Assembly (NCBI GenBank): GCA_039797965.1
Contig: JBDKGX010000003.1
Location: 31,402-95,401, forward strand
DNA: 64,000 nt
Direction of reading: 5' to 3'
From: Thiofilum sp039797965
GTDB lineage: Bacteria; Pseudomonadota; Gammaproteobacteria; Thiotrichales; Thiotrichaceae
Part shown: positions 1 through 8,115 of the stretch, piece after piece
Position numbering within the stretch: position 1 is the first letter of the stretch
How the letters are laid out: every line of letters starts with the position of its first letter
Made by a program: the position numbers and the translations under genes
Notes under the pieces: generated by a model
Database searches by the model: none
Seen by the model: the letters and a program-made list of their open reading frames with translations, nothing else
What the model was told of the DNA's origin: nothing

Positions 1-987
1 ATGTGCGCCCATCGCCCTTAAAATAGCCATTTCACGGCGCCGCTCATTTAAGGTAGAAAGCAAGGTAGTCAGCATCCCTAATAAACCAGCTCCCACTACA
101 AACCCAGTAATAACTTTTAAAACCGTTTCGAAAACACCCAGCGCCTGCCATAAATCCGCTAAAGCCACCCCTGGTAAAATAGCTAATAACGGCTCATGCT
201 GATAGTCATTAATTTCGCGTTGCACTCGAAAAGCCGCTACACGATTATTCAAACCTACCAAAAACGCCGTAATCACTTTAGGCTGTAGAGATTTTTGTAG
301 AGCATCTTCGGCACTAATAGAATAGCCATTAACTTTGGCACCATTCACCCAATCAATATGTATCGCCTCAATACCCTCTAAAGGAATATGAACTGTACGA
401 TCAACGGGAGTGCCTGTGGGTTTTAAAATCCCTATTACTTTAAAAGGTTTATCCTTGTGCATACCATATTCGGTAGCACTCGTTCCATGAGCTATAATTA
501 AAGAACTATTTAATTGATAGCCTAGTTTTTTTGCGACTTCAGCCCCTAATACAACTTCATAAACTTGATTAAAGGGTTGTCCTGTAGCAAATACTAAGTT
601 TTGTTTATTGCCATATTGATAGTACTTAAAGTAATCTTGGTTAGTTCCTAGTACTCGATAGCCTTTATGTGAGTCACCTAAAGATAAAGGAATTGTCCAT
701 TTGACTAATGGATTATTACTAATAGCTTGGTATGAATTCCAGCTAATATTATTAGTCGCATTGCCTATTCTAAATACTGAATATAATAATAGCTGCACTG
801 AGCCACTCCGCGCACCTACAATTAAATCTGTACCTGATAAGGTATTGAGAAAGCTAGTTTTGGTTTCTTTACGAATATAATCAACACCCAATAGTAGCGT
901 AATGCTTAAGGTTAATGAGATGATAGTCAATATTAGACTTAAGCGCCTATTCCACATGCTATGCAGTGTTAGTTTGAGTAGAATCAT
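1..987 (-). CDS. FtsX/MacB-type ABC transporter permease (partial)
   Basis: Inner-membrane permease of an ABC transporter, cut by the window edge: 329 codons are open from the ATG at 987 to base 1. The N-terminus has a short basic stretch and one membrane helix (about residues 14-35). A long extracytoplasmic domain follows, and a second membrane helix appears near residue 285, ending in the ERRREMAILRAMGA motif typical of FtsX/MacB/LolC-type permeases. Its ATG overlaps the TGA of the upstream ATPase gene as ATGA, so the two are probably translationally coupled. With the ATPase, the DUF2796 protein and the Fur-family gene it forms a likely zinc-linked operon. The substrate cannot be read from sequence; this permease class often moves lipoproteins or peptides, or transmits force, rather than importing ions. 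Confidence 0.85.
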   Translation of the reverse strand, partial: MILLKLTLHSMWNRRLSLILTIISLTLSITLLLGVDYIRKETKTSFLNTLSGTDLIVGARSGSVQLLLYSVFRIGNATNNISWNSYQAISNNPLVKWTIPLSLGDSHKGYRVLGTNQDYFKYYQYGNKQNLVFATGQPFNQVYEVVLGAEVAKKLGYQLNSSLIIAHGTSATEYGMHKDKPFKVIGILKPTGTPVDRTVHIPLEGIEAIHIDWVNGAKVNGYSISAEDALQKSLQPKVITAFLVGLNNRVAAFRVQREINDYQHEPLLAILPGVALADLWQALGVFETVLKVITGFVVGAGLLGMLTTLLSTLNERRREMAILRAMGAH

Positions 988-1658
988 GCTTGATTTAACT
1001 CCGCTAAATTGAGTACTCGATCAAAATTCAACGCAATAGTGGGATCATGGCTCACAAATATAATAGTACTATGTTGCTGTTTAGCTTCATTAAATAGTAG
1101 TTTTAGAAAATCGTTGCGGCTTTCAGTATCTAAAGCTGAGGTAGGTTCGTCCGCAATAATGAGTTCAGGATGACCTATTAAGGCACGTGCGACCGCTACT
1201 CTTTGTTGTTGTCCTACACTTAATTCATGAATAGATTTATTAAAGTACTCTGAGCATAATCCTAGTGATTCTAATAGGCGTTGTGCAGTGGCAATACGGG
1301 AGTTAGCCAGCTGACGACGACGCTTTGAAAAATAACAAGGGAGTATCACATTATCCAATACTGTCAAATAAGGCAGTAAATTAAACTGTTGAAAAATAAT
1401 GCCCATATGATCAGCACGAAATTGATCGCGTTGACTACCGGATAAATTGGCTAGTACTTTATCTAAAACCCGCAGCTCACCTTGATTAGGTAATAAGATA
1501 CCTGTGAGTAAATTTAAAAGAGTGGTTTTTCCACTACCACTGACACCCTTAATAAAAACATGCTCACCTTGATTAATATTAAGCTCATTAATATTTAAAG
1601 TAGGTTTGGATTGGCGTGGCCATTGATAAATTAACTGATTGATCTTAATAATAGTCAT
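984..1658 (-). CDS. ABC transporter ATP-binding protein (LolD/MacB-like)
   Basis: A 224-residue ATPase that powers the adjacent FtsX-type permease. All nucleotide-binding motifs are visible: Walker A GVSGSGKTT (about residues 39-47), a Q-loop at FQQFNLLPYLTV, the signature LSVGQQQRVAVARAL, Walker B LIIADEPTSALD and the switch histidine in FVSHD. Length and sequence fit the LolD/MacB/FtsE subgroup. It starts 3 bases after the stop of the DUF2796 gene and overlaps the permease start, so the genes are one transcription unit. In Vibrio cholerae a DUF2796 protein is part of the zinc-regulated Zrg system with ABC components (known family context). A role in zinc handling here is inference from neighbours. 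Confidence 0.9.
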   Translation of the reverse strand: MTIIKINQLIYQWPRQSKPTLNINELNINQGEHVFIKGVSGSGKTTLLNLLTGILLPNQGELRVLDKVLANLSGSQRDQFRADHMGIIFQQFNLLPYLTVLDNVILPCYFSKRRRQLANSRIATAQRLLESLGLCSEYFNKSIHELSVGQQQRVAVARALIGHPELIIADEPTSALDTESRNDFLKLLFNEAKQQHSTIIFVSHDPTIALNFDRVLNLAELNQA

Positions 1659-1661
1659 AAA

Positions 1662-2282
1662 TTAGAAATTTATGGTGTCATCTTGAGTTAAATCACGAGC
1701 TGATGCTCCTTTAGCAGTGATCCACTCAATATGTAGTTCGTTAAGCCCTGCGCCAAATATACTAAAGAATTTAATATTAGCACTATTAATATTATTAGGT
1801 TCGGTACATTCATAAGTCCATGTAGCATCTAAATCGTTATGATTATTAGTAGCGGCATTATTAGGATTACTAGGGTTATTGTTTTCATCCAGAAATAATG
1901 TTGAAGCAATTTCAGCATGAGTTAATGCACAATTAGCTTCAGCATTAAAACTTAATAAAGGCGTACCTTGTTCTAATGGTTCTTTTGTCGTTTTGAGTTT
2001 TTGGCGTTCTTCTGGTGTGGTGGGTGCATGTTCAAAACCCACAATATTAGCCATGGGTGATTCAAAAGTAGCCTCAATCGTTTTGCCATCCACCGCAATA
2101 CTGAGATGGGCGGTGCCATGTTCATGAGTATCATGTTGTTCGTATGAGCGAGCAGGAGAGGGCTCCTGTGTAGGGGGGTGAGGAGCTTCGTTAGTATTAG
2201 CATTAAGCGCCTGCCACGGATTAAACACTAACCCACTTGCTAATACTAAGCTCAAAAATGGGTTAGATAAATATTTAACCAT
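1662..2282 (-). CDS. ZrgA-like periplasmic protein (DUF2796)
   Basis: A 206-residue exported protein with an N-terminal signal segment (about residues 1-28, hydrophobic SLVLASGLVF core). The DUF2796 hallmark follows: an H/E-rich HEHGTAHLSIAVDG motif near residues 53-66, then FESPMANIVGFEHAP. DUF2796 includes ZrgA of Vibrio cholerae, a zinc-responsive periplasmic protein (established). Members often carry a His/Asp-rich loop in the second half. Here the corresponding stretch (about residues 131-152) is rich in Asn and Pro with only one His, so metal capacity may be reduced. It lies between a Fur-family regulator and an ABC ATPase/permease pair, with a 3-base gap to the ATPase gene. The 66-base gap to the regulator gene may hold a zinc operator, but I could not define a clean dyad. 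Confidence 0.8.
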   Translation of the reverse strand: MVKYLSNPFLSLVLASGLVFNPWQALNANTNEAPHPPTQEPSPARSYEQHDTHEHGTAHLSIAVDGKTIEATFESPMANIVGFEHAPTTPEERQKLKTTKEPLEQGTPLLSFNAEANCALTHAEIASTLFLDENNNPSNPNNAATNNHNDLDATWTYECTEPNNINSANIKFFSIFGAGLNELHIEWITAKGASARDLTQDDTINF

Positions 2283-2348
2283 ACGTTTGTTCCGCTACGA
2301 TAATTTAAGATAGCTCGTATTCTAAAAGTGTGGAGTTGGTTTTTGCAA

Positions 2349-2783
2349 CTAAATTGCATTAACGTTTGAGCAGTTAGCACATTGACCTGTTAACGTGATA
2401 TCGACTTGGTTAAGTTTAAAGCCTGTAGGTAAGGTAAATAACACCGCAGGTTGAATGCGTTCTAGACAAAAAACTTGTTTACACCGCTCACAGGCAAAGT
2501 GTGCATGGGGCGCATTAAATTCCGCCAAAGCATTGTAGCGCGATACTCGATCTACTCCTGTTATTTTGTGAGCAAGTCCTTGTTCTACTAGCCAATCTAA
2601 AGTACGGTATAACGTTACTCGATCCGCTTCTATACCTGTTTGTTGGGCTAGTTGCTCTAATTCTAGGTGGCTCATAGCCGTAGGTGATTGTAATAATAAC
2701 TCCAATATCCGTAATCTAATCGGCGTGATACGACCTTGAGTATGCTGCAATAGATTAAGAACTTGAGCAGTAGTATTAGACAT
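2349..2783 (-). CDS. zur: Fur-family transcriptional regulator, probably Zur
   Basis: A metal-responsive repressor of about 144 residues. The N-terminal winged helix (TQGRITPIRLRILELLL, then DRVTLYRTLDWLVEQGL) and the dimerisation/metal domain (HAHFACERCKQVFCLE, and CANCS at the C-terminus) are clear. The CxxC pairs form the structural zinc site of the family. A GTG at 2792 would add three residues; the ATG at 2783 is preferred, though neither has a clear Shine-Dalgarno. It is the first gene of a minus-strand block with a DUF2796/ZrgA-like protein and an ABC transporter, which argues for a zinc sensor (Zur) rather than an iron sensor. Fur or Mur cannot be excluded from sequence alone. Confidence 0.75.
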   Translation of the reverse strand: MSNTTAQVLNLLQHTQGRITPIRLRILELLLQSPTAMSHLELEQLAQQTGIEADRVTLYRTLDWLVEQGLAHKITGVDRVSRYNALAEFNAPHAHFACERCKQVFCLERIQPAVLFTLPTGFKLNQVDITLTGQCANCSNVNAI

Positions 2784-2956
2784 AATAAACACAAAAAACA
2801 GTGGCTAAACTTGCAATTATATGGCAAGTAGGCTCAAAACATTAAATATAAACAACCTAAATACCAGATCAACTAAGTACTTGGAGTTGGTCATCTTAAG
2901 ACCTTAGCTTTGTTTTATACTGGAGTACTTTTAAATAAATTCGCAGCGGAGCATCC

Positions 2957-3634
2957 ATGTTAAATAGCAGTACTTTACACCCCTCATGGCAACAAGCCTT
3001 AGTCGCTGAGTGGTCAAAACCCTATATGCAATCCTTAGATGCTTTTTTAGAAGTAGAGGATATTCGTGCCACTGTTTTACCGCCTCAACCGGATCGGTTG
3101 AACGCTTTAAGGGCTACAGGGTTGGATAATGTAAAAGTGGTTATTCTAGGGCAAGACCCCTATCCGACCTTAGGTCATGCCCATGGTTTATCCTTTTCGG
3201 TATTGCCTTCGGTAAAACCCTTGCCCCGTTCATTAGTGAATATTTATAAAGAGTTAGATAGTGACTTAGGCATTAATAATAAACATACGGGGTACTTACA
3301 ACCGTGGGCAGAGCAAGGTGTATTGTTGCTTAATACCGTACTGACGGTGGAGGAGGGCAAAGCAGGTAGCCACCAGAAAAAAGGTTGGGAACTGTTTACG
3401 GATGCCGTGATTAAAGCAGTGAATGATCAACCTAATCCTGTGGTGTTTGTGTTATGGGGGGCTCATGCCCAAAAGAAAGCACCCATGATTGATACATCGC
3501 GTCATTTGATTTTAAAGTCAGCCCATCCCTCACCCTTATCTGCCTCACAAGGCTTTTTTGGGAGCAAACCCTTTTCGCAACTTAATGATTGGCTTAGAGC
3601 GCAAGGGCGTGATGCGGTAAACTGGCAGCTTTAA
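2957..3634 (+). CDS. ung: Uracil-DNA glycosylase (family 1)
   Basis: Removes uracil from DNA to start base-excision repair in the cytoplasm. At 225 residues it has the usual length. The catalytic water-activating motif is VVILGQDPYPTLGHAHGLSF (about residues 60-79), with the catalytic Asp in GQDPY. The usual His after GQDPY is Pro, as in actinobacterial enzymes. LLLNTVLTV and the HPSPLSA leucine loop that flips the base are also present. It has its own upstream region (2793-2956) and is followed 18 bases later by an NRDE-family gene on the same strand. Function is assigned with high confidence. Confidence 0.96.
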   Translation: MLNSSTLHPSWQQALVAEWSKPYMQSLDAFLEVEDIRATVLPPQPDRLNALRATGLDNVKVVILGQDPYPTLGHAHGLSFSVLPSVKPLPRSLVNIYKELDSDLGINNKHTGYLQPWAEQGVLLLNTVLTVEEGKAGSHQKKGWELFTDAVIKAVNDQPNPVVFVLWGAHAQKKAPMIDTSRHLILKSAHPSPLSASQGFFGSKPFSQLNDWLRAQGRDAVNWQL

Positions 3635-3652
3635 TCGCTAGTGGTGGTCGCT

Positions 3653-4438
3653 ATGTGCGTATTGTTTATTGCTTGGCAGGTTCATCCTGATTATCCCCTC
3701 GTCATTGCCGCCAACCGTGACGAGTACTTTGCACGTAGTACGGCGCCTTTGAGCCAATGGCGTGAATTACCGATTGCAGCAGGGCGTGATTTAGAAGCAG
3801 GGGGAACTTGGTTTGGGATGAGTACTTCAGGTCGTATTGCTGGAGTGACCAATGTTCGCCGCCCTGATCTAGTCAAACCTCATCAATCCAGTCGTGGTGA
3901 ACTACCGGTAAAGTACTTGGCGGATACATTAACAGACGCAGCCTTTCAAACATGGCTAAGTACTCATCACCAACACTACAATCCTTTTAATTTATTGTTT
4001 GGCACGGTTAACCAATTATGGGTTTTTAATAGCTTAAGTACTCGCATTGAACCCCTCACTCAGGGCTTTTACAGTATAAGTAATGGTGTACTAGAAGATA
4101 TTTGGCCAAAAATGGCGCGAGGCACTCAAGCACTGACTAATTATATTAAAAATATAAAATCACTAGATACTGAGGAGTTAATGGAGTTACTCCACGATAG
4201 TACTCGTGCTCCTATAGAACAATTACCTAATACAGGGGTAGCATCATCATTAGAGTATTGGCTTTCGTCGATTTTTATTCCACCTGCTGCTTTTCCTAAT
4301 GGTTTATATGGGACGCGCTCTAGTACGGTGTTATTGTGCGGAAAATCAGCATTTCAAGCCATAGAATATACCTATAATTCTGACGGCCTAGTGACAAACT
4401 CTGCTCAGCTCTCTATAACCATACCCACTATACTTTAG
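3653..4438 (+). CDS. NRDE-family protein (TANGO2-like, DUF833)
   Basis: A 261-residue member of the NRDE/TANGO2 family, named for the Asn-Arg-Asp-Glu motif seen here in VIAANRDEYFAR. The mature N-terminal Cys after Met (MCVLFIAW) is the conserved putative nucleophile, which favours the ATG at 3653 over an in-frame GTG at 3641. Other family blocks are AGGTWFG and ITNVRRP-like AGVTNVRRP. Family members are linked to heme or lipid trafficking in eukaryotes, but the bacterial role is unresolved. It lies just downstream of ung and upstream of the patatin/beta-barrel gene, with nothing linking it to either pathway. Confidence 0.85.
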   Translation: MCVLFIAWQVHPDYPLVIAANRDEYFARSTAPLSQWRELPIAAGRDLEAGGTWFGMSTSGRIAGVTNVRRPDLVKPHQSSRGELPVKYLADTLTDAAFQTWLSTHHQHYNPFNLLFGTVNQLWVFNSLSTRIEPLTQGFYSISNGVLEDIWPKMARGTQALTNYIKNIKSLDTEELMELLHDSTRAPIEQLPNTGVASSLEYWLSSIFIPPAAFPNGLYGTRSSTVLLCGKSAFQAIEYTYNSDGLVTNSAQLSITIPTIL

Positions 4439-4475
4439 CTTTAAATTACTACCCCAACCCCCAAAGGTTAGCTGT

Positions 4476-6656
4476 ATGAAATGGTTAGTCACAACACTGT
4501 GTACCCTCACATTAACGTTCACCCTTAATTCAGCCCTAGCTCGTCCTAAAATTGGCTTAGTATTAGGGGGCGGTGGAGCGGCGGGCGTTTCGCATGTGGG
4601 CGTTATTAAAGTACTTGAACAGCAAGGCATTCCTATTGATGTGATTGCAGGCAATAGTATGGGGGCTATTATCGGTAGTTTATATGCTTCAGGAATGAGT
4701 AGTGAAGAGCTAGAAAAAACCGCACGTGCATTAGATTGGCTACGCCTCTTTAATGATGGTGGTAGTTATGACGATAAAACCTACCAGCAAAAACAAATGG
4801 GTACAGGGTTTTTTAGTACTTTAAGTGTTGGTGTTTCTAAAAAAGGTTTGCAATTGCCCTCTGGTCTCATTAGTGGGCAGTACTTAATGTTTGAATTACG
4901 GCGTTTATTGGCGCCCGTTGCACATATTACTAATTTTGATAATTTACCAATTCCGTTTCGGGCAGTAGCCACCGATATTCGGACGGGTGAAACCGTAGTA
5001 CTTAAGCAAGGTAATTTAGCCAGTTCAGTACGGGCGAGTATGTCAATTCCGGGGTTATTTAGTCCTGTTGAATTAAATGGGCGTACTTTAGTCGATGGCT
5101 TGGTTTCTAATAATTTACCTGTGGATATTGCTCGGCAAATGGGCGCTGATATTTTAATTGTCTCCCGTATTCCACCGGGCAAACAACGTCCACTGGATTC
5201 AGCTTTAGACATTAGTTTGCAGTCCATGGATTTACTAGTACTTAAAACCAGTGCACAACAATTAAAAAGTTTAAGCGCCAATGATATTTTAATTCAGCCA
5301 CCTATTGGCGATATTGGCAGTCTTGATTTTCATCGAGTCGTTGAAACAATAGCATTAGGAGAAAAAGGAGCTGTCGCTCAGTTACCTGCTTTACAGCGTT
5401 TAGCGCAACAAGTGGGTGCTGTTAAAGAAGTAAAAAACTTTAAACGTCAAAATAGTAAAGAGCAAATTAAAATTGCCTCGATTAGTATTCAAAATGAATC
5501 CGTATTAAAAGACAGTATTGTCAGCAATGCATTGGGTTTAAAGGTAGGCGATAGTATTGAGGCGGATCAATTACAAGCGGGTTTAAATCGGGTCTATCGT
5601 CTGGGGCATTTTTCAGTCGTAGATTATGATTTAATTCCTAATAAAACAGGGCAATATGATTTAAAAGTACTGGCTCAAAAGCCTTCACAAGGTAATCGAC
5701 GTTTAAATTTTGGGTTTTCATTAACCGATGATTTTAATGGTGATACCGGCTATCAAGCAGGCGCTAGATTTGTAAATAATAGTCTCACTCGTAAAGGGAC
5801 TGAATTAAGAAGTCGAGTAGTGATTGGTGATCAAATTCTAGGAGATATTGAGGTTTATCATCCATTACAAGACAAAAAACGCACCTTTATTAACCCTAAA
5901 ATCGCTTATCAAGAAGGCGATATTAAGTTATTACAAGATGGTACTCAAGTAGCTGAGATTCGGGCTAAAACTTTAAGTGGGCGCGTTGATATAGGACGTG
6001 AGTTAGGTCAAAACGCTGAAGCTCGTATCGGTGTTTTTTATGAGGGGCTTACCCCTGACTTAAAAACAGGTAGCGTCAGTTTAGGTATTGAGTCATTAAA
6101 GTCAGCGGGTTTAGAATGGATTTATGCTTTTGATAGTTTTGATCAAATTGATTTTCCAACCGTGGGTAAACGAGTCAATGCTGATCTTAGGCTAGGGGTC
6201 AAGGCACTGAATAGTGATAGTGCTTTCAGTCGTTTGAAAATAGATGCCGAAAAAGTCTGGAAAACCTCAGAAAAAGGTCGAGTATTGGCAAATGGGCGTT
6301 TAACAGCAACCTCAAGTCACAATTCTCAATTAGCAGAAACCCAAGATACTTTACAAACAGGGCGTTTAGCCTTATCAGATAATAATAAATTACAAGGTAA
6401 TTATACCTTAGAAGGCTCTGTAGGTTATTTACGGCAAGTGGCTGAAATTCCACGAGTGGCAAAAATTCATGTAGGTGCATCATTAGGGTTAGGTCAGGTT
6501 TGGCAAAAGCGTTCTGAGGTTAATTTAAGTGATTTAGAACCCTCCGGTTCTGTCTATATTGGTACTACTACGCCATTAGGGCCTGCTTATTTAGGGCTGC
6601 GTAAAACCAAAGGTTACGAGAAACAAGCTTATTTTAATTTTGGGCGTAGTTTTTAA
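4476..6656 (+). CDS. Patatin-like phospholipase with BamA-type beta-barrel (type Vd-like)
   Basis: A 726-residue outer-membrane protein combining a lipase and a porter-like barrel. A signal peptide (residues 1 to about 22, ending ALA) precedes the patatin domain. That domain has the oxyanion loop GLVLGGGGAAG, the nucleophile elbow GNSMG (Ser of GXSXG) and the DG of the Ser-Asp dyad in LVDGLVSNNLP. A POTRA-like region (about 325-400) and a C-terminal surface-antigen/BamA barrel ending in the aromatic residue of FNFGRSF follow. This is the architecture of PlpD, the type Vd autotransporter of Pseudomonas. Expected role: phospholipase A activity on or near the outer membrane. Upstream is the NRDE gene, downstream TatD; all are on the plus strand. 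Confidence 0.9.
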   Translation: MKWLVTTLCTLTLTFTLNSALARPKIGLVLGGGGAAGVSHVGVIKVLEQQGIPIDVIAGNSMGAIIGSLYASGMSSEELEKTARALDWLRLFNDGGSYDDKTYQQKQMGTGFFSTLSVGVSKKGLQLPSGLISGQYLMFELRRLLAPVAHITNFDNLPIPFRAVATDIRTGETVVLKQGNLASSVRASMSIPGLFSPVELNGRTLVDGLVSNNLPVDIARQMGADILIVSRIPPGKQRPLDSALDISLQSMDLLVLKTSAQQLKSLSANDILIQPPIGDIGSLDFHRVVETIALGEKGAVAQLPALQRLAQQVGAVKEVKNFKRQNSKEQIKIASISIQNESVLKDSIVSNALGLKVGDSIEADQLQAGLNRVYRLGHFSVVDYDLIPNKTGQYDLKVLAQKPSQGNRRLNFGFSLTDDFNGDTGYQAGARFVNNSLTRKGTELRSRVVIGDQILGDIEVYHPLQDKKRTFINPKIAYQEGDIKLLQDGTQVAEIRAKTLSGRVDIGRELGQNAEARIGVFYEGLTPDLKTGSVSLGIESLKSAGLEWIYAFDSFDQIDFPTVGKRVNADLRLGVKALNSDSAFSRLKIDAEKVWKTSEKGRVLANGRLTATSSHNSQLAETQDTLQTGRLALSDNNKLQGNYTLEGSVGYLRQVAEIPRVAKIHVGASLGLGQVWQKRSEVNLSDLEPSGSVYIGTTTPLGPAYLGLRKTKGYEKQAYFNFGRSF

Positions 6657-6754
6657 GAGATAGTTAATCAGTACTAGATATATCATCAAAGTACTTGATT
6701 ATGTTTGAGCTTTAATAGGGCTTACGTAATTAAAATATTAATAGATTTAGAGTT

Positions 6755-7567
6755 ATGTCAAAGAAAGTAGCGATTCCGGTGTTTAATACACCTATTATTG
6801 AAACCCACTGTCATTTGGACTACTTATTAAAACAAGAATGTTCTATTGATGAGGTAGTGAAATCGGCTCAAGCCGTTAATATTGAGCGGATTATTACGAT
6901 TGGGGTGTCTCCTGATAATTTAGACCCTGTTGTTGAAATTGCTCAAGCTCATGATTGTGTGTGGGGGACTCAAGGCATTCACCCTCATGATGCGAAAGAT
7001 TATAGCTCTGAAGTGGAGCAGCAAATTCGCGTGAATGCTTTAAAACCGAAAATGGTAGCGATTGGCGAAATTGGGTTGGATTATTTTTATGATCACTCTG
7101 ATCGTAAAGTGCAGCGTGAAGTATTTGAAAGCCAATTACAAATAGCTATTGATTTAGATTTACCGATTGTGGTGCATACTCGTGAAGCGGATGAGGATAT
7201 GGCCGCTATTTTAAAAAACTTTATTCCACAAATGAAACAGCGCGGCGTAATTCACAGTTTTACTTCAGGGCAAGTATTAGCGGAGTACTGTTTGAGTGAA
7301 GGGTTTTGTTTAGGATTTAATGGGATTAGTACCTTTAAACCCGCTGAAAATGTGCGAGAGATTATCGCTTTGACACCACTTGATAATATCTTATTAGAAA
7401 CGGATGCCCCTTATTTAACGCCAGTACCGTATCGTGGGCAAAAGAATGAACCTAAGTACTTGCCTTTTATTGCCCAGCAAGTCGCCACCGTCAAGGGAAT
7501 AGAAGTGGAGGCGTTATTGCCACAGGTGAGAGCTAATAGTATGCGAGTATTTTGGGCTAATCCTTAG
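6755..7567 (+). CDS. tatD: TatD-family metal-dependent hydrolase/DNase
   Basis: A 270-residue TIM-barrel metallohydrolase. Metal ligands are seen in THCHLD (HxH), GEIGLDY (Glu), VVHTREAD (His), IHSF and LLETDAPYLTP (Asp). The ending AEVL-type extension with PYRGQKNEP is the family C-terminal substrate region. Known relatives are 3'-5' exonucleases or DNases acting in DNA repair, and some have D-aminoacyl-tRNA editing activity. It stands 98 bases downstream of the patatin gene and ends convergently against the DUF779 gene. Which TatD subfamily it belongs to (TatD, YcfH or YjjV) is not resolved. Confidence 0.9.
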   Translation: MSKKVAIPVFNTPIIETHCHLDYLLKQECSIDEVVKSAQAVNIERIITIGVSPDNLDPVVEIAQAHDCVWGTQGIHPHDAKDYSSEVEQQIRVNALKPKMVAIGEIGLDYFYDHSDRKVQREVFESQLQIAIDLDLPIVVHTREADEDMAAILKNFIPQMKQRGVIHSFTSGQVLAEYCLSEGFCLGFNGISTFKPAENVREIIALTPLDNILLETDAPYLTPVPYRGQKNEPKYLPFIAQQVATVKGIEVEALLPQVRANSMRVFWANP

Positions 7568-7621
7568 CAAATCAATGAGTCGTTAAAGTACTCAATGCTA
7601 TTAAAGGCGGCGAGTACTGAT

Positions 7622-8017
7622 TTAATGTTGCAAGCCTTTTTGTACGGGATGTTGCTCTAAGTACTCCCATTCAGCATCACTAAATAAGCGGGAACGAATT
7701 AAAAACCGCACTCCTTCAGGCGTTTCTAGTGAAAAACCAGCGCCACGCCCTTTGACGACATCAAGGGTTAAATGTGTGTGTTTCCAATACTCAAATTGAG
7801 AGGCGCTCATATAGAACGGTTGACCTTCAACCCATCCCAGCAATACGTCTGAGTCACCAATCATAAACTCATTGCGCCCATAACACATAGGCGCACTACC
7901 ATCACAGCAACCGCCGGATTGATGGAAGAGCAAATCACCGTGTTGGGCTTTAAGTTTATGAATTAATGCAGCGGCTTCAGGGGTGCATTCAACTCGTACG
8001 GGAGTTTTGTCAGTCAT
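7622..8017 (-). CDS. DUF779 protein associated with aldehyde dehydrogenase
   Basis: A small 131-residue cytoplasmic protein of family DUF779. The conserved HQSGGCCDGSAPMCY block, with two adjacent Cys and a third five residues on, suggests metal or redox chemistry. DUF779 genes very often sit next to NAD-dependent aldehyde dehydrogenases of the AcoD/ExaC type, as here, where it follows the dehydrogenase gene on the same strand after about 98 bases. The biochemical role is unknown; an accessory or maturation role in aldehyde oxidation is inferred from context. Strong inverted repeats lie in the gap to the dehydrogenase gene. Confidence 0.85.
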   Translation of the reverse strand: MTDKTPVRVECTPEAAALIHKLKAQHGDLLFHQSGGCCDGSAPMCYGRNEFMIGDSDVLLGWVEGQPFYMSASQFEYWKHTHLTLDVVKGRGAGFSLETPEGVRFLIRSRLFSDAEWEYLEQHPVQKGLQH

Positions 8018-8036
8018 CTTAAGTACTCTCCAAAAT

Positions 8037-8069
8037 CTGCCAATCTTAAAGATACTCTAAGATTGGCAG
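8037..8069. promoter_or_regulatory. 12-bp perfect inverted repeat between ALDH and DUF779 genes
   Basis: CTGCCAATCTTA at 8037-8048 and its exact reverse complement at 8058-8069 flank a 9-base loop. A second shorter hairpin (CTAACC/GGTTAG, about 8081-8098) lies next to it. No T-run follows in the direction of transcription, so an mRNA processing or stabilising element, or an imperfect terminator setting the ALDH:DUF779 ratio, is more likely than a classical terminator. Confidence 0.6.
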
Positions 8070-8115
8070 CACGCCGAGCTAACCTAGTAAGGTTAGGAGA
8101 ATAGGTTGGCTGCTA

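Noticed and set aside
4781..5281. Long minus-strand ORF inside the patatin gene
   Set aside because: Antisense shadow of a well-supported gene; no ribosome site and no protein-like features.
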